Positions 28,217 to 38,125 of a stretch of 64,000 nucleotides of DNA are shown here, in pieces. This DNA is from Pseudanabaena sp. PCC 7367 (GTDB lineage: Bacteria; Cyanobacteriota; Cyanobacteriia; Pseudanabaenales; Pseudanabaenaceae). Position 1 is the first letter of the stretch. Each line of letters begins with the position of its first letter. The stretch lies in NCBI RefSeq assembly GCF_000317065.1, contig NC_019701.1, forward strand, positions 4,412,001 through 4,476,000, written 5' to 3'. A program made the position numbers and the translations under genes. The notes beneath the pieces are model-generated. The model did no database searches. It had not been told where the DNA came from and saw only the letters and a list, made by a program, of their open reading frames with translations.

Positions 28217-28759
28217 ATGTCAGATTCAGCCTTAGATTCCCACTCACCTCAGTCTGATCCGCAACTTACTCTAATTGCCCCAGACCTAGACGGCACTATG
28301 GCGATCGCTAAAACCCTGGCTACCCTGATTGAGCCGGGTACAGTTTTGTTGTTGGAGGGCAATCTGGGCAGCGGCAAAACGGCTTTTGTAAAAGGTTTGG
28401 GTCAAGGATTGGGGATTGTTGAAACTATTACCAGCCCAACTTTTACCTTGATCGATGAATATTGTGTAGATGCGCTCAATCCCGCCAGGATGCCACTCTA
28501 TCATATGGATCTCTATCGATTAGAGCCAGAGCAGGTGTCGGGTCTTTATGTGCAAGAATATTGGCGCGGCATTGATTTTCCTTTGGGGGTGGTGGCGATC
28601 GAATGGGCTGAGCGTTTAGATCCTAAGCCAACCGATTATTTAAGGATTATGCTGCAAAGTGATCCCATTAATCCAGACCAGCGCCAGATTGAATTTGTGA
28701 CCAAGGGCGATCGCCACCGTCACTTACTCAAGGCTCTAGCTCAGGCAGTCGTCAATTAG
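28217..28759 (+). CDS. tsaE: tRNA threonylcarbamoyladenosine biosynthesis ATPase TsaE
   Basis: TsaE is the P-loop ATPase that supports TsaB-TsaD in making t6A37 on ANN-decoding tRNAs. The 180-residue protein shows Walker A GNLGSGKTAFVKGLGQGL (about 49-65), the family motif ITSPTFTLIDEY (about 73-85), YHMDLYRL (about 95) and the Walker B-like VVAIEWAERL. Length is slightly above average because of a short polar N-terminus. It follows the DUF389 gene by 25 nt and converges on the sensor kinase gene with only 3 nt between stops. Confidence 0.96.
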   Translation: MSDSALDSHSPQSDPQLTLIAPDLDGTMAIAKTLATLIEPGTVLLLEGNLGSGKTAFVKGLGQGLGIVETITSPTFTLIDEYCVDALNPARMPLYHMDLYRLEPEQVSGLYVQEYWRGIDFPLGVVAIEWAERLDPKPTDYLRIMLQSDPINPDQRQIEFVTKGDRHRHLLKALAQAVVN

Positions 28760-28762
28760 TAG

Positions 28763-31240
28763 TCAATCACTAGGTTTACTAGGTTTCGAGATTTTGGCCA
28801 CCGGCAGCGAGAATGAAAAGGTGCTGCCCTGTCCTAACTGGCTTTCAACCCATATCTTGCCGCCGTGATGATTAATGATTTGCTTGGAGATCGATAGCCC
28901 TAATCCAGTCCCCTGGGGTTTATTAGTGAGTACATCACCCACCTGTTTAAACTTCAAGAACAAATGATTCCGATCGCTAGAACTTATCCCCACACCCGTA
29001 TCAATTATACTCACCACCACATTTTGCCCCACCGCATCGGTTGTTACTTTGATAATAATCCTGCCATCCTCAGTAAATTTAATTGCATTGGCAAGCAAGT
29101 TATTCATGACCTGGATGAGGCGGCCACGATCGCCATGCACCAAGGGCAAATCTGGTGCAAACTCTTGAGTTAGTTCTAAACCCTTGGCTTGAATTTGCTC
29201 TAGCTTGGTGGCAATAATTTGCTCAATTAGCGCCTCAATTGCAAGTGGTTGCATCTGCCAATCTAATTTACCTGCCTCCATTTGGGCAATATCCAATACA
29301 TCGGTAATAATTGCCATTAAATGTTGGCTCTGGCCGCTAATAATGCCCAGGTTGTCCCGCACCTGCTGCACCGATCGATTTAGCTTTCGTTGTTCCTTAC
29401 TTTCGGGCTGATCTGGAGCAGTCACGGCAGGGGTGGCTATAACCTTGGGAAAAACATGATCCTCCAGCTTTTTGTTGATTAGTTTGATAAACCCTAGGAT
29501 CTTGGTGAGCGGGGTACGCAATTCATGGGAAACATTAGTGATGAAGTCGGTTTTCATCTGATCAACTTCTTTCTCGGCGGTAATATCACGCACCAAAATA
29601 ACAGAACCAATGCAGGTTTCCTGATGCCCACTCTTTGCAGCCTGACAAATCGCCGTGGCCACGGCCTTAATTATCTTGCCATCGGGTCGTTGAATCTCGG
29701 CTGTAAATATTTCCGTAATCGCGGTTCTGGTCTTTGTTACCAGGTTATTGATTTCCATTCCGAAAACAATACAGCTATCCTTGCCCGCAATTTGCTCACG
29801 GCGTAAATCAAAAATTTCCAACAAGGCCGGGTTAGTCCGCCCCACATTCCCTTGCGCATCGGCAACCAGCAAACCATCGCCGAGGTTATCAATTACCGCA
29901 TTCAAATAGGCATTGGCATGTTGCAGTTCTAGTTCTGCCCGCTTGCGATCGCTAATATCTCTGATCGCTAATACCCGCGCATATTCGCCCTGATAGGGGA
30001 TCGCCCTACTGCGTACCTCGGCGGTAAATCTGGTGCCGTCTTTTCTAAAAACATCTACCTCATGCAATTTTTCGAGATCCCAAATAATTCCTTGCCAAAA
30101 GACACCACGGTATTCTGGGGCAATCAGACTCAGGGTGTTCATGCCGACAATTTCATCGGTTTGGTAGCCCAGCATTTCCAGCAGCGCCCCATTGACACAT
30201 AAAACGCGACATTTATTTTGAATTAATATTCCTTCAAACGCTGATTCAGACAGGATTCTGCCCCGTTGTTCACTTTCCCGCAGCGCCAGCTCAGCTTTGG
30301 TGCGTTCCGTAATATCTTCAGAGGTACCCACTACCCCAATAATTTCTCCGTCTGGATTGCGCAGGGGTAGTTTGTTCGTATCGATCCAGGATTCGCGCTG
30401 ATTAGCTGTCACAACATAATGAATCACGTGATATTCAGGCTGTCCCGATGCGATGATCTTTTGATCCAACTCCCGGAAATTTTCGGCTGCATCCTCTGCC
30501 CAGGGTAAGTCATAGTCAGTTTTATCAATGATTTCCTGCGGATCAGCCAAGCCAGCCAAAACCGCAAAAGTTTTGTTGCAACCGCGATAGACTGAATTTA
30601 GATCTTTCCAAAAAATCCCCTGGGGCACATTATCTAGCAAAATCTGCAAGAAAGCTTCCCGATCCCAGAGTGCTCGCTCCGCTTTGCGACGTTTAGAAAT
30701 ATCATGAGCCACTACTACCAGGCATTCCACCTCACCACTTTCCGCCTGGAGGGTAATCCCTGTAGATTCAAAGCAAATAAAATGCCCATCTTTATGCTGC
30801 ATCCGGTATTCAAGCACCTCACCAGCACCACTAGCAAAAGATTGATCTAGAATCTGTTGCACCTTGTGGCGATCGTCAGGGTGAATTTGGGTATAGGAAT
30901 CTGTGCCAATTAGCTCCTCTGGCGCATATCCCAGTACGCTTTGATACGACGGGCTGTTATAGATGCGCTTGCCCTCGCCATCAACGACTGCAATTAAATC
31001 GGCCGTATGTTGGGAAATAAGTTTAAATAACTGCTCAGAGCGGTGCAATTGCTTGTCTTTCTGCTCGATCGAGGCCAGAAGCTGGTTAAAAGATCCTGCC
31101 AACTCTTGTACTACGTTAGAGTCACCTAACTCAGATAAATCAAGTCGATCGCTAAACTGCTGCGCCTCTAGAATATGGCTAACTTGCTGATTTAATTCTG
31201 CTAGAAGGGAGTTAACAGGCTTTTCCATGTTCATTGCCAT
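28763..31240 (-). CDS. Four-PAS cytoplasmic sensor histidine kinase
   Basis: The 825-residue kinase has no membrane segment, so it should sense an internal signal. An N-terminal helical region (about 1-60) is followed by PAS-1 (about 65-185, VVDGEGKRIYNSPSYQSVLGY), PAS-2 (about 190-312, FWKDLNSVYRGCN), PAS-3 (about 315-435, LCVNGALLEMLGYQ) and PAS-4 (about 440-565, VADAQGNVGRTNPALLEIF). The HisKA box is FITNVSHELRTPLTKILGF. The HATPase shows NLLANAIKFTEDG (N box), DTGVGIS (G1) and GTGLGLSISKQII (G2). The phosphorylated histidine is in SHELRTP. No response regulator is adjacent, so it is an orphan kinase. Confidence 0.95.
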   Translation of the reverse strand: MAMNMEKPVNSLLAELNQQVSHILEAQQFSDRLDLSELGDSNVVQELAGSFNQLLASIEQKDKQLHRSEQLFKLISQHTADLIAVVDGEGKRIYNSPSYQSVLGYAPEELIGTDSYTQIHPDDRHKVQQILDQSFASGAGEVLEYRMQHKDGHFICFESTGITLQAESGEVECLVVVAHDISKRRKAERALWDREAFLQILLDNVPQGIFWKDLNSVYRGCNKTFAVLAGLADPQEIIDKTDYDLPWAEDAAENFRELDQKIIASGQPEYHVIHYVVTANQRESWIDTNKLPLRNPDGEIIGVVGTSEDITERTKAELALRESEQRGRILSESAFEGILIQNKCRVLCVNGALLEMLGYQTDEIVGMNTLSLIAPEYRGVFWQGIIWDLEKLHEVDVFRKDGTRFTAEVRSRAIPYQGEYARVLAIRDISDRKRAELELQHANAYLNAVIDNLGDGLLVADAQGNVGRTNPALLEIFDLRREQIAGKDSCIVFGMEINNLVTKTRTAITEIFTAEIQRPDGKIIKAVATAICQAAKSGHQETCIGSVILVRDITAEKEVDQMKTDFITNVSHELRTPLTKILGFIKLINKKLEDHVFPKVIATPAVTAPDQPESKEQRKLNRSVQQVRDNLGIISGQSQHLMAIITDVLDIAQMEAGKLDWQMQPLAIEALIEQIIATKLEQIQAKGLELTQEFAPDLPLVHGDRGRLIQVMNNLLANAIKFTEDGRIIIKVTTDAVGQNVVVSIIDTGVGISSSDRNHLFLKFKQVGDVLTNKPQGTGLGLSISKQIINHHGGKIWVESQLGQGSTFSFSLPVAKISKPSKPSD

Positions 31241-31956
31241 GATTTAGGATTGGGGCAGCTTAGAAACAAGCAATTCGTTAAAGCCACACAATTGGATCAG
31301 ATCGGCCAAATTCATAACCCCTGGTTAATTTGCCGATCGTAATTTGAGACAGCAAGTCATTACTTTCTAAATCAATTAGATCCATTAATCCACTAATTTA
31401 GTGACTAATTACAGGCTACACCGGAAAAGCATCAGCCTGCCGATCAATTCAATGAAGCAGGGCGATCGTAAGCTGAGGCTGATTTTACTGGTTCAATCCC
31501 ATATCCACTACGCGTGATGATTGAATGATGCTGATTATGAATCTAAGCTAGCTACTGTTAATTAGTTAATTATGTCAATTTTAAACTGCATCAGGGGATC
31601 TTGCTAAATGTGGCGCTGGCAAGATCAGATATAGATTATAAATAAAACAATTAACCCAATTGATTACGATTGGGCATTACTTAACTTAAGACTGAAGTTC
31701 TGGAGTTCTGGAATATTTTGTAAACGCTGATTTTTTGTTACTAACAAATTGTGATCAACAATCGATCGCCTAAAGAGCCAATTGCTTAATTAGCGATCGT
31801 TCTGCCTCAAGCTGGCAATTACGCTGGGGTTGAATCTGCTCAGGTGCAAGTAAAAATTAACCATGTTGCTAAACAGCTCAACCATACCTGGCTGTACTTA
31901 GCTGTACTTAAGCTTAGATCTTATATTCAGATCTTAGATTCAGATCGCAGCTTGAA
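31241..31956. other. Spacer upstream of the PAS kinase gene
   Basis: About 700 bp without a plausible gene. It has one 10-bp tandem duplication (31891-31910) and AT-rich sequence throughout. Confidence 0.4.
31891..31910. repeat. 10-bp perfect tandem duplication
   Basis: GCTGTACTTA occurs twice head to tail. Confidence 0.9.
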
Positions 31957-32502
31957 TTAAATCACGTGGTTACTAAAGGCTAGACCTTCAACTTGGTCGA
32001 TCGGAATCATCCACAGCTTATTTTGATAGGGTCGCCATACTGCACTCATTACATAGCAGTTGCGGATACAAATCACATGCACATGGGGTACACCAGAATA
32101 TTTAGAGCAAACCCGCAAAAAGTCCAGGGTGCGGATCAGGCGGTTATGCAAAAACAGTGCCATTTCCTCAGAGCAGTTTTGCCGGTACATTGGTACTTCC
32201 TGAGGTGGGCTAGAGCCACGCAATTCATAGAGCAAGTGGGTTTTGCCCTTAAAGTCTATTTTGCGCGCTTTGATGCTCCAATTGCATAATACGGCAAATC
32301 CCAAGACAGCCATACCCAAGTCAATGTGGAAATCACGCATCTGGAATCTGGTGTTGCTACTCATATCGTCATGAGTGTTATAGCCTGTCCACCGATGAAA
32401 CTGTTCCAGCGCCTCATCACTAATATCTATGGTTGTGCGGTAGGGTGATGTCATTTTCGCGGCTCTAATTTGGCTAACATCAGCCTGTGTATCGGCAGTC
32501 AT
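31957..32502 (-). CDS. Conserved-looking hypothetical protein
   Basis: I do not recognise this 181-residue protein. It has a polar N-terminus, a central stretch that could be amphipathic (FHIDLGMAVLGFAVLCNW), and several aromatic and cysteine residues (YRQNCSEEMALFLHNRLIRTLDFLRVC, HVICIRNCYVMSAVW). No signal peptide or known motif is visible. Coding style matches neighbours and the frame is long for chance, so it is probably real. It is monocistronic. Confidence 0.6.
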   Translation of the reverse strand: MTADTQADVSQIRAAKMTSPYRTTIDISDEALEQFHRWTGYNTHDDMSSNTRFQMRDFHIDLGMAVLGFAVLCNWSIKARKIDFKGKTHLLYELRGSSPPQEVPMYRQNCSEEMALFLHNRLIRTLDFLRVCSKYSGVPHVHVICIRNCYVMSAVWRPYQNKLWMIPIDQVEGLAFSNHVI

Positions 32503-32671
32503 CTACGATCTCCTAAAAATTCGCAAAAGAGTAGCACTTCATGATCGCGTTTGCGACTATATAGTTATATGCTTAGTTCAGCGTAAAGTGCATCCCATTA
32601 TCTAGTTTTGCTTAAGTTATTCAAGTAAATTAGTATAGCAGCCCATCACAGGTAAGGATATTTGGGTATAT

Positions 32672-32735
32672 AAGACCAACTGCGACGCAGAAGCCCCAAG
32701 CTAGGAATTCCTAAGTTCACTGTAGTCCTATCGGT
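32672..32735 (+). repeat. Possible relic of an IS605/TnpB right end
   Basis: GACCAACTGCGACGCAGAAG is followed by CCCC and the palindrome AGGAATTCCT, then TTCACTGTAGTC. The order GACGCAGAAGCCCC, hairpin, then a TAGTCAC-like end is reminiscent of the transcribed right end of cyanobacterial TnpB elements. No tnpB coding remnant is recognisable beside it. This is pattern memory, not an alignment. Confidence 0.3.
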
Positions 32736-32967
32736 CACAATGGTTCGTGAATTGGGTGCCAGCCCTAAATCAGTCTTAACCAAAGGCGAATCGGGGGAAT
32801 GCCCTTTGAGCAAATCAGCAACCATTAGATTCTAAGGTACACATCCTAAATAAGCTAGTCTAATACTGCTAACCATAAGGTAATCCAGATTACGATCTAA
32901 CTTAAAGCTAATGTTACCTTGACTAAAACTATTGATCTCGATTGATTCGAGGTCACCAGCGATCGGC

Positions 32968-32989
32968 ATTAAGCATAAATTAAGCATAA
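32968..32989. repeat. 11-bp perfect tandem duplication
   Basis: ATTAAGCATAA occurs twice head to tail. Confidence 0.9.
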
Positions 32990-33565
32990 GTATTAATAAA
33001 CAATAGAAGTAATAGCCCTATGCCAAAATCCCCTTGAACGTAAGTTGTTTAGGGGCAGTCAAAATGGCTATTATCGTGCTTATCACTAGCTAATATTATG
33101 TAAGCCTACATGATTCGATTGCTATACCTAGTTTAGCTTACCCATGTAGAGCCTTGTTTTTTCATCTGGAGCAGATTAAGCCCAAGGCAATATTTTTATC
33201 AGACTTTATTTGTGAAACAGAGCCAATCAGGGCAACAGCGGTTGGGGCAAGGAGCCAATGAAGGCTTCAAATCAACGATCGCTGAACGCCCTAGAATGAA
33301 CCGCAGACAGAAGAAGTGGGGCGATTTTCACGCTCCTGTGCTAGATTCAGTAGCCGCAGATTCACTGATCAAGGCTAATTCATCGAGAGCAATTCGATCA
33401 TTGCTTGCTCGTGTTAATTTCAGGATCATTAAGTATAAATTTGGTTTGTTAAATTACACTCAATCCCTAGCGACAATCCTTAAAGATAAGGAGAAAAAGA
33501 GTAAATAGCGATACCCAAATTTTCTTTGTCTGCTCATCTATTGTAACTAGCTAAGTATATTTTCT

Positions 33566-34453
33566 ATGACAGCAGCAGCAGCGATCGGTGTAATTGGTGG
33601 CAGTGGTTTGTATAGTATGTCTGCCCTGACCGATGTACAAGAAGTTTCGATCGATACGCCCTTTGGCCAGCCTTCCGATGCTTTGATTGTGGGTAGTTTG
33701 GGTGATGCAAGGGTTGCCTTTTTAGCAAGGCATGGGCGATCGCATCGTTTTTTACCTTCTGAAATCCCCTACCAAGCCAATCTTTATGCCCTCAAAAGCT
33801 TGGGGGTAAAATATATTATTTCGGCTTCAGCAGTGGGATCACTCCAAGAAGCGGCCAAACCATTAGATATGGTAATTCCTGACCAATTTATCGATCGCAC
33901 CAAAAATCGAGCTGCTACCTATTTTGGCAATGGCGTGGTTGCCCATGTTGGCTTTGCTGATCCGGTTTGCAATGCACTGGCGGCGGAATTGGCCACGGCG
34001 GCGGAAAGCTTAGCACTGGAAAAGGTGAATGTGCATCGTGGTGGTACATATGTGTGCATGGAAGGGCCAGCATTTTCCACCAAGGCGGAATCCCACTTAT
34101 ATCGCAGTTGGGGCGCAACGGTGATCGGCATGACTAATTTAACCGAAGCGAAGCTAGCCCGTGAAGCAGAGATCGCCTATGCCACATTGGCCTTAGTCAC
34201 CGATTATGATTGCTGGCGCGAGGAGGAAGAAAGCGTTAATGTCAGCATGGTAATTGAAAATTTACATCGTAATTCGGCCAATGCCCAGGAAGTAATTAAA
34301 GCCGTAGTGAAGCGGATCGCTGCTAATCCGCCTGTATCCGAGGCTCATTCAGCCTTGAAATTTAGCATTTTTACCGATCTAAGCCAAGCCCCTGCCGAAA
34401 CTTTGGCACGGTTGGGACTAATTGTTAAAAAATACGCTAATCCAGATGCCTAA
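33566..34453 (+). CDS. mtnP: S-methyl-5'-thioadenosine phosphorylase
   Basis: MtnP cleaves methylthioadenosine with phosphate to adenine and 5-methylthioribose-1-phosphate in methionine salvage. The 295-residue protein starts [12 protein letters not shown], with phosphate-binding residues in [22 protein letters not shown] and the substrate-binding motif [54 protein letters not shown] (about 165-220, where MTN marks the MTAP group). Length and motifs are normal. It is alone on the plus strand ahead of the malic enzyme gene. Confidence 0.96.
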   Translation: MTAAAAIGVIGGSGLYSMSALTDVQEVSIDTPFGQPSDALIVGSLGDARVAFLARHGRSHRFLPSEIPYQANLYALKSLGVKYIISASAVGSLQEAAKPLDMVIPDQFIDRTKNRAATYFGNGVVAHVGFADPVCNALAAELATAAESLALEKVNVHRGGTYVCMEGPAFSTKAESHLYRSWGATVIGMTNLTEAKLAREAEIAYATLALVTDYDCWREEEESVNVSMVIENLHRNSANAQEVIKAVVKRIAANPPVSEAHSALKFSIFTDLSQAPAETLARLGLIVKKYANPDA

Positions 34454-34468
34454 GCCTTGCATAATTAA

Positions 34469-34496
34469 TTTATTAGGCCATATTTATTAGGCCATA
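34469..34496. repeat. 14-bp perfect tandem duplication
   Basis: TTTATTAGGCCATA occurs twice head to tail, 15 bp after the mtnP stop codon. Confidence 0.95.
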
Positions 34497-34656
34497 ATTT
34501 GCGAGGCAACCTGCAAACGAAACCGATCGCCCCTGAATTATTTGGGCACAAGGCGATCGCTGTGGCACATTTAGTTCCGATCGGCTATTTATGCGTAGCC
34601 TTAGTTACTGGCACACCCAATCAAACAAACAAGCCACAATATTATTGAATTAATCT

Positions 34657-36048
34657 ATGTCAAAACTTACCCCCAACCCCAGTTACAGCGTATCGATGTT
34701 AATCGAACTACCGAATACGGCTGGCAAACTTGCCGCTGTAATTAATGCCTTAGCTGCGGAGGGTGGCAACCTCAGCCATATCGATCTGATCGAACAAAAT
34801 CGTAAGTTCACCGTACGTGAAATTACGGTCAATGCCTCTAGTAATGAGCATGTGGAGAATTTGATCGTAGTAGTTAAAGATCTGCCCGATATTAAGTTAC
34901 TGCAGGTGCAAGATCGCACATTTGAAATTCACAAGGGTGGCAAAATCCACATTCAATCGACCCTGCCACTCAAGGGGCAAGACGACCTGGCGATGGCCTA
35001 TACACCTGGAGTGGGTCGAGTTTGCATGGCGATCGCCGACGACAAAAGTAAAGTATTTGAATTTACGATCAAAAGCAACACAATTGCGATCGTTTCTGAT
35101 GGTAGCGCTGTGCTGGGTTTGGGTAACATTGGTCCTGAAGCAGCAATGCCAGTAATGGAAGGTAAGGCGATGCTATTTAAGGAGTTTGCCGGCCTAGATG
35201 CCTTTCCAGTCTGTTTGGCAACCCAGAATGTAGATGAGATTGTGGAAACCGTTAAGCGCATTTCGCCTGTGTTTGGTGGCGTAAACCTGGAAGATATTAG
35301 TGCGCCTCGTTGCTTTGAGATCGAATCCAGGCTGCAAAAGGAATTGGATATTCCGGTTTTCCACGATGATCAACATGGCACGGCGATCGTGGTGTTGGCG
35401 GCAATGCTGAATGCGCTGAAAATTGTCGATAAGCCGATCGAAACGGTGCGGATTGTGGTCAATGGCGCTGGGGCGGCTGGGGTAGCGGTGGCGAGATTGC
35501 TCAAGAAAGCGGGGGCGACCAGAATCTTGATGTGTGACTCACGCGGCATCATTTGCAAGGATCGCAGCGGTCTCAACGCCGAAAAAATGGAGTTTGCCTG
35601 CATCGAGACGGGGAACTTGGCTGATGCACTCAGGGGAGCAGATGTATTCCTGGGGCTGAGCATTGGTAACATTGTTAGCTCGGAAATGGTGCGATCGATG
35701 GCAGACAAGCGGATCGTGTTTGCCATGGCTAATCCGATCCCAGAAATTCAACCGGAGTTGGTGGCCGATGATGTGGCGGTGATGGCCACGGGGCGGAGTG
35801 ATTATGCCAATCAAATTAATAATGTGCTGGCATTTCCCGGCGTGCTGCGTGGTGCGCTTGATGCCAGGGTGCAACATATCACCACTGATATGCATGTGGA
35901 GGCGGCCAAGGCGATCGCGGCTCTGGTTACTGCTGATGAGTTAGCCCCAGATTTTATTATCCCTTCTGTGTTTGACCATCGCGTGGCTCCAGCGGTATCC
36001 ACGGCAATTAAGTATATTGCCAATCAATTGGGGCTCTCGCGGGTTTAA
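34657..36048 (+). CDS. NAD(P)-dependent malic enzyme with ACT domain
   Basis: The enzyme oxidatively decarboxylates malate to pyruvate. The 463 residues comprise an N-terminal ACT domain (about 10-85, SVSMLIELPNTAGKLAAVINALAAEGGNLSHIDLI), which in related enzymes binds small effectors, and a malic enzyme core: LAMAYTPGVGRVCMAI (catalytic Tyr), SDGSAVLGLGNIGPEAAMPVMEGKAMLFKEFAG (catalytic Lys), FHDDQHGTAIVVLAAMLNAL (metal-binding Asp) and the Rossmann segment IVVNGAGAAGVAVARLLKKAG. The core is the short bacterial form. The effector of the ACT domain is unknown. Confidence 0.95.
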   Translation: MSKLTPNPSYSVSMLIELPNTAGKLAAVINALAAEGGNLSHIDLIEQNRKFTVREITVNASSNEHVENLIVVVKDLPDIKLLQVQDRTFEIHKGGKIHIQSTLPLKGQDDLAMAYTPGVGRVCMAIADDKSKVFEFTIKSNTIAIVSDGSAVLGLGNIGPEAAMPVMEGKAMLFKEFAGLDAFPVCLATQNVDEIVETVKRISPVFGGVNLEDISAPRCFEIESRLQKELDIPVFHDDQHGTAIVVLAAMLNALKIVDKPIETVRIVVNGAGAAGVAVARLLKKAGATRILMCDSRGIICKDRSGLNAEKMEFACIETGNLADALRGADVFLGLSIGNIVSSEMVRSMADKRIVFAMANPIPEIQPELVADDVAVMATGRSDYANQINNVLAFPGVLRGALDARVQHITTDMHVEAAKAIAALVTADELAPDFIIPSVFDHRVAPAVSTAIKYIANQLGLSRV

Positions 36049-36084
36049 TGGCCAAAGCTAATTCAATTAATTAATTTAGTCGAT

Positions 36085-36104
36085 CGCAAAGTTTCGCAAA
36101 GTTT
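36085..36104. repeat. 10-bp perfect tandem duplication
   Basis: CGCAAAGTTT occurs twice head to tail between two convergent genes. Confidence 0.9.
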
Positions 36105-36114
36105 AAAGTTGAGC

Positions 36115-36306
36115 TTAGCGATCGCTGGTTTGCGCATCACTCCGCGTAACCACCGCCTCCACCTGGGCGGTTTGTTTTTCTTTGTCTACGCTGGTGACTG
36201 CCCACCGCAGTGGATCGCCATGTTGTTCTAGTTCTTGGTTGATTTTTTCAACGGTGAGCGGTTGCTCGTTGATGTCGATCTCGGCGGTGATGAAATGGGT
36301 GGTCAT
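36115..36306 (-). CDS. Small conserved-looking hypothetical protein
   Basis: A 63-residue protein without hydrophobic segments: THFITAEIDINEQPLTVEKINQELEQHGDPLRWAVTSVDKEK. The pattern of strand, helix, strand, strand suggests a compact alpha/beta fold. Codon use and GC content match coding genes of the window. I do not know its function. It converges on the malic enzyme gene. Confidence 0.6.
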   Translation of the reverse strand: MTTHFITAEIDINEQPLTVEKINQELEQHGDPLRWAVTSVDKEKQTAQVEAVVTRSDAQTSDR

Positions 36307-36566
36307 TTTTAATTAACCTAAATTATTAAAATCTTCAAATTGCTTACATTTTGCCTGTTTGGGCTCAGTCAACTTCTTGCCTTAGCACTAAAATTGGACT
36401 CAAAATCTCGAATTTCTGGCAATATTTTGGATTCTGGCAAGAGATAAAAGCTATGGCTAAAACTATAGCAGGCGAGGCGATCGCAAAAACATATATAGAT
36501 TGCTTGTCTTGAGGATATTCAAGCTTAATGATCAAAAAATATCCAGTCTCCCCCAATTTCCCTAGC

Positions 36567-37367
36567 TCAATTAATTGGCTTGAACTTTAAATAAGCCCGA
36601 TACACAGGTTTAGCCTGAGAGATCGTCCATTCCTCCCGCTCCGTCATTACGTGCTCAGGATAGAGCGAGGCACTGGCAAAATTATCGATTCCGGCTTGAT
36701 TCACAAAATTAGGATTTGCCTCAAACACTTCGCGCATCGAAGTCGCCACCTCTTCAATATCCGATTGCAACAAGATCTCGGCATCGGGAACCAGCAAGTT
36801 AGTTAGGGATGTGACTAGTTCTGGCTGCACCACACGGCGTTTTTTGTGGCGACGCTTGAACCAGGGATCGGGGAACAGAATCGAAACCTGGTGGATTTTG
36901 CCAGCGGGTAACAGGCTCGGTAATGTCACGTTTACATTACAAAATAGGTAATGCAAATTGCTGAGATCGCACTCGTCCATGAGACTATTCTTTAAGGCGA
37001 TCGCCCGATGCACCAACGGTTCGCGGATCTCTAAACCCAACCAGTTGCGATCGGGGTATAGCTTCGCCATCTCCAGCACATAGCCACCCTTACCACAGCC
37101 AATATCCAGGCTGAGGGGTTTTGACCAATCGCCATAAACTTGCTCCCAATCGGGTGCTGGGGTTGGTTCTCGATACTTATCACTAAGCGGGTTTACATGC
37201 TCACGTACCCGCTTGACCAGGGCTTTGTTAATGGTTTGGGTTGAGCGATCGGTGTAATCATGGCGATCGCCTCGATCGTTGTGATTAGGATGCTCAAGGC
37301 TCAAACGATCGGAATCATCGGCATAATCCGAGTAATTAGAATAATCAGCGCAATTTTTGCTTAGCAA
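36567..37367 (-). CDS. trmB: tRNA (guanine-N7)-methyltransferase
   Basis: TrmB methylates G46 in the variable loop of tRNAs using SAM. The core (about 60-266) has SAM motif I LSLDIGCGKGGYVLEMAKL, the motif WLGLEIREPLVHRA, and the family signature ILFPDPWFKRRHKKRRVVQPELV. The C-terminus ends in MTEREEWTISQAKPVYRAYLKF. The N-terminal 50 residues are a low-complexity Asp/Tyr/Ser/Arg/His-rich extension absent from most TrmB proteins. The DNA there has repeated GAT/AAT triplets, so either it is a species-specific tail or the true start lies later. Confidence 0.95.
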   Translation of the reverse strand: MLSKNCADYSNYSDYADDSDRLSLEHPNHNDRGDRHDYTDRSTQTINKALVKRVREHVNPLSDKYREPTPAPDWEQVYGDWSKPLSLDIGCGKGGYVLEMAKLYPDRNWLGLEIREPLVHRAIALKNSLMDECDLSNLHYLFCNVNVTLPSLLPAGKIHQVSILFPDPWFKRRHKKRRVVQPELVTSLTNLLVPDAEILLQSDIEEVATSMREVFEANPNFVNQAGIDNFASASLYPEHVMTEREEWTISQAKPVYRAYLKFKPIN

Positions 37368-37568
37368 TGGTTTAACTTAATTTAATCCTTTAATCCAGCA
37401 ATAACTTGACGAGGAATCCTTTGCAAAACTAGCATGATGCTTGCGATCTAAACAAAGCACCTCAGCCATATCAGTACCTTTAGCACCTGAGTCAGCATAG
37501 ATTCACATTCAACCATATCAAATCTTTACGGCCGAATAGGGCAATCTTGATCCACACTTGATCCAAAT

Positions 37569-38075
37569 ATGCGCACCATTGATTCTATTAGTATTAAGGC
37601 CTATAAACTTTCCGAAACCGTTGCCGATGATGTCTGGCGGATGGTGAATGAGTGGGAACCGCTGGCGCAGAATAGTATAGGCAAAGAGGCGATCGTGGCG
37701 GCTGATAATATTGGCGCAAATATTTCCCAGGCTGTAGGCTGTCAATATGTGGCGGGTTATCAACATGGCTTGCGCATGGCCAGGGCAGCGGTATTTGCCA
37801 CCAGACATTGGCTACGGCGCGCCTATTACCGCAATCTAGCCACAGAGCGTCAGGCCGATCGAATTAAGCGCAATTTGGAAGAGATCTTGCGGCATCTAGA
37901 AAGTGGCCTGGAAACCTACAAGCATCACCCCACAAATTCTTTACTTGTGTCACCTTGGCAGGTCGATCGCTCGATCGCTCAAGAAATTAATGGCTTTCAA
38001 CCTAAAACCAATCGCAACGGCTATGACCATGCTGGGGCGATCGAGGTTGAATACCGCCATCCCTTTAATGACTAA
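37569..38075 (+). CDS. Four-helix-bundle protein (S23/IVS-type family)
   Basis: The 168-residue protein resembles the four-helix-bundle family first noticed as proteins encoded in 23S rRNA intervening sequences. Visible features are the N-terminal KAYKLSETVADDVWRMVNEW, then NSIGKEAIVAADNIGANISQAVGC (the usual family motif is S.P.NIAEG), ARAAVFATRHWLRRAYYRN, and a C-terminal helix NLEEILRHLESGLETYK. It has a longer C-terminal tail than usual. The function of the family is unknown. It begins 201 nt from the divergent trmB start. Confidence 0.75.
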   Translation: MRTIDSISIKAYKLSETVADDVWRMVNEWEPLAQNSIGKEAIVAADNIGANISQAVGCQYVAGYQHGLRMARAAVFATRHWLRRAYYRNLATERQADRIKRNLEEILRHLESGLETYKHHPTNSLLVSPWQVDRSIAQEINGFQPKTNRNGYDHAGAIEVEYRHPFND

Positions 38076-38125
38076 TCCAATCATTGACTCCGCGCTCAAA
38101 TGTTCAAATAAATGCTCAAATAATG

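Larger units (their letters stand above)
32503..33565. other. 1.06-kb spacer upstream of mtnP
   Basis: It holds a segment at about 32672-32735 resembling the 3' end of TnpB-type (IS605) elements, an 11-bp tandem duplication (32968-32989), and a weak 98-codon frame (33212-33508, GTG start) that I do not accept as a gene. Confidence 0.4.

Noticed and set aside
33212-33508. 98-codon GTG frame upstream of mtnP
   Set aside because: No Shine-Dalgarno sequence, no recognisable motif, basic low-information composition; it may be chance.
36365-36556. 63-codon minus-strand frame upstream of the small hypothetical gene
   Set aside because: Weak hydrophobic translation without ribosome binding site; no family resemblance.
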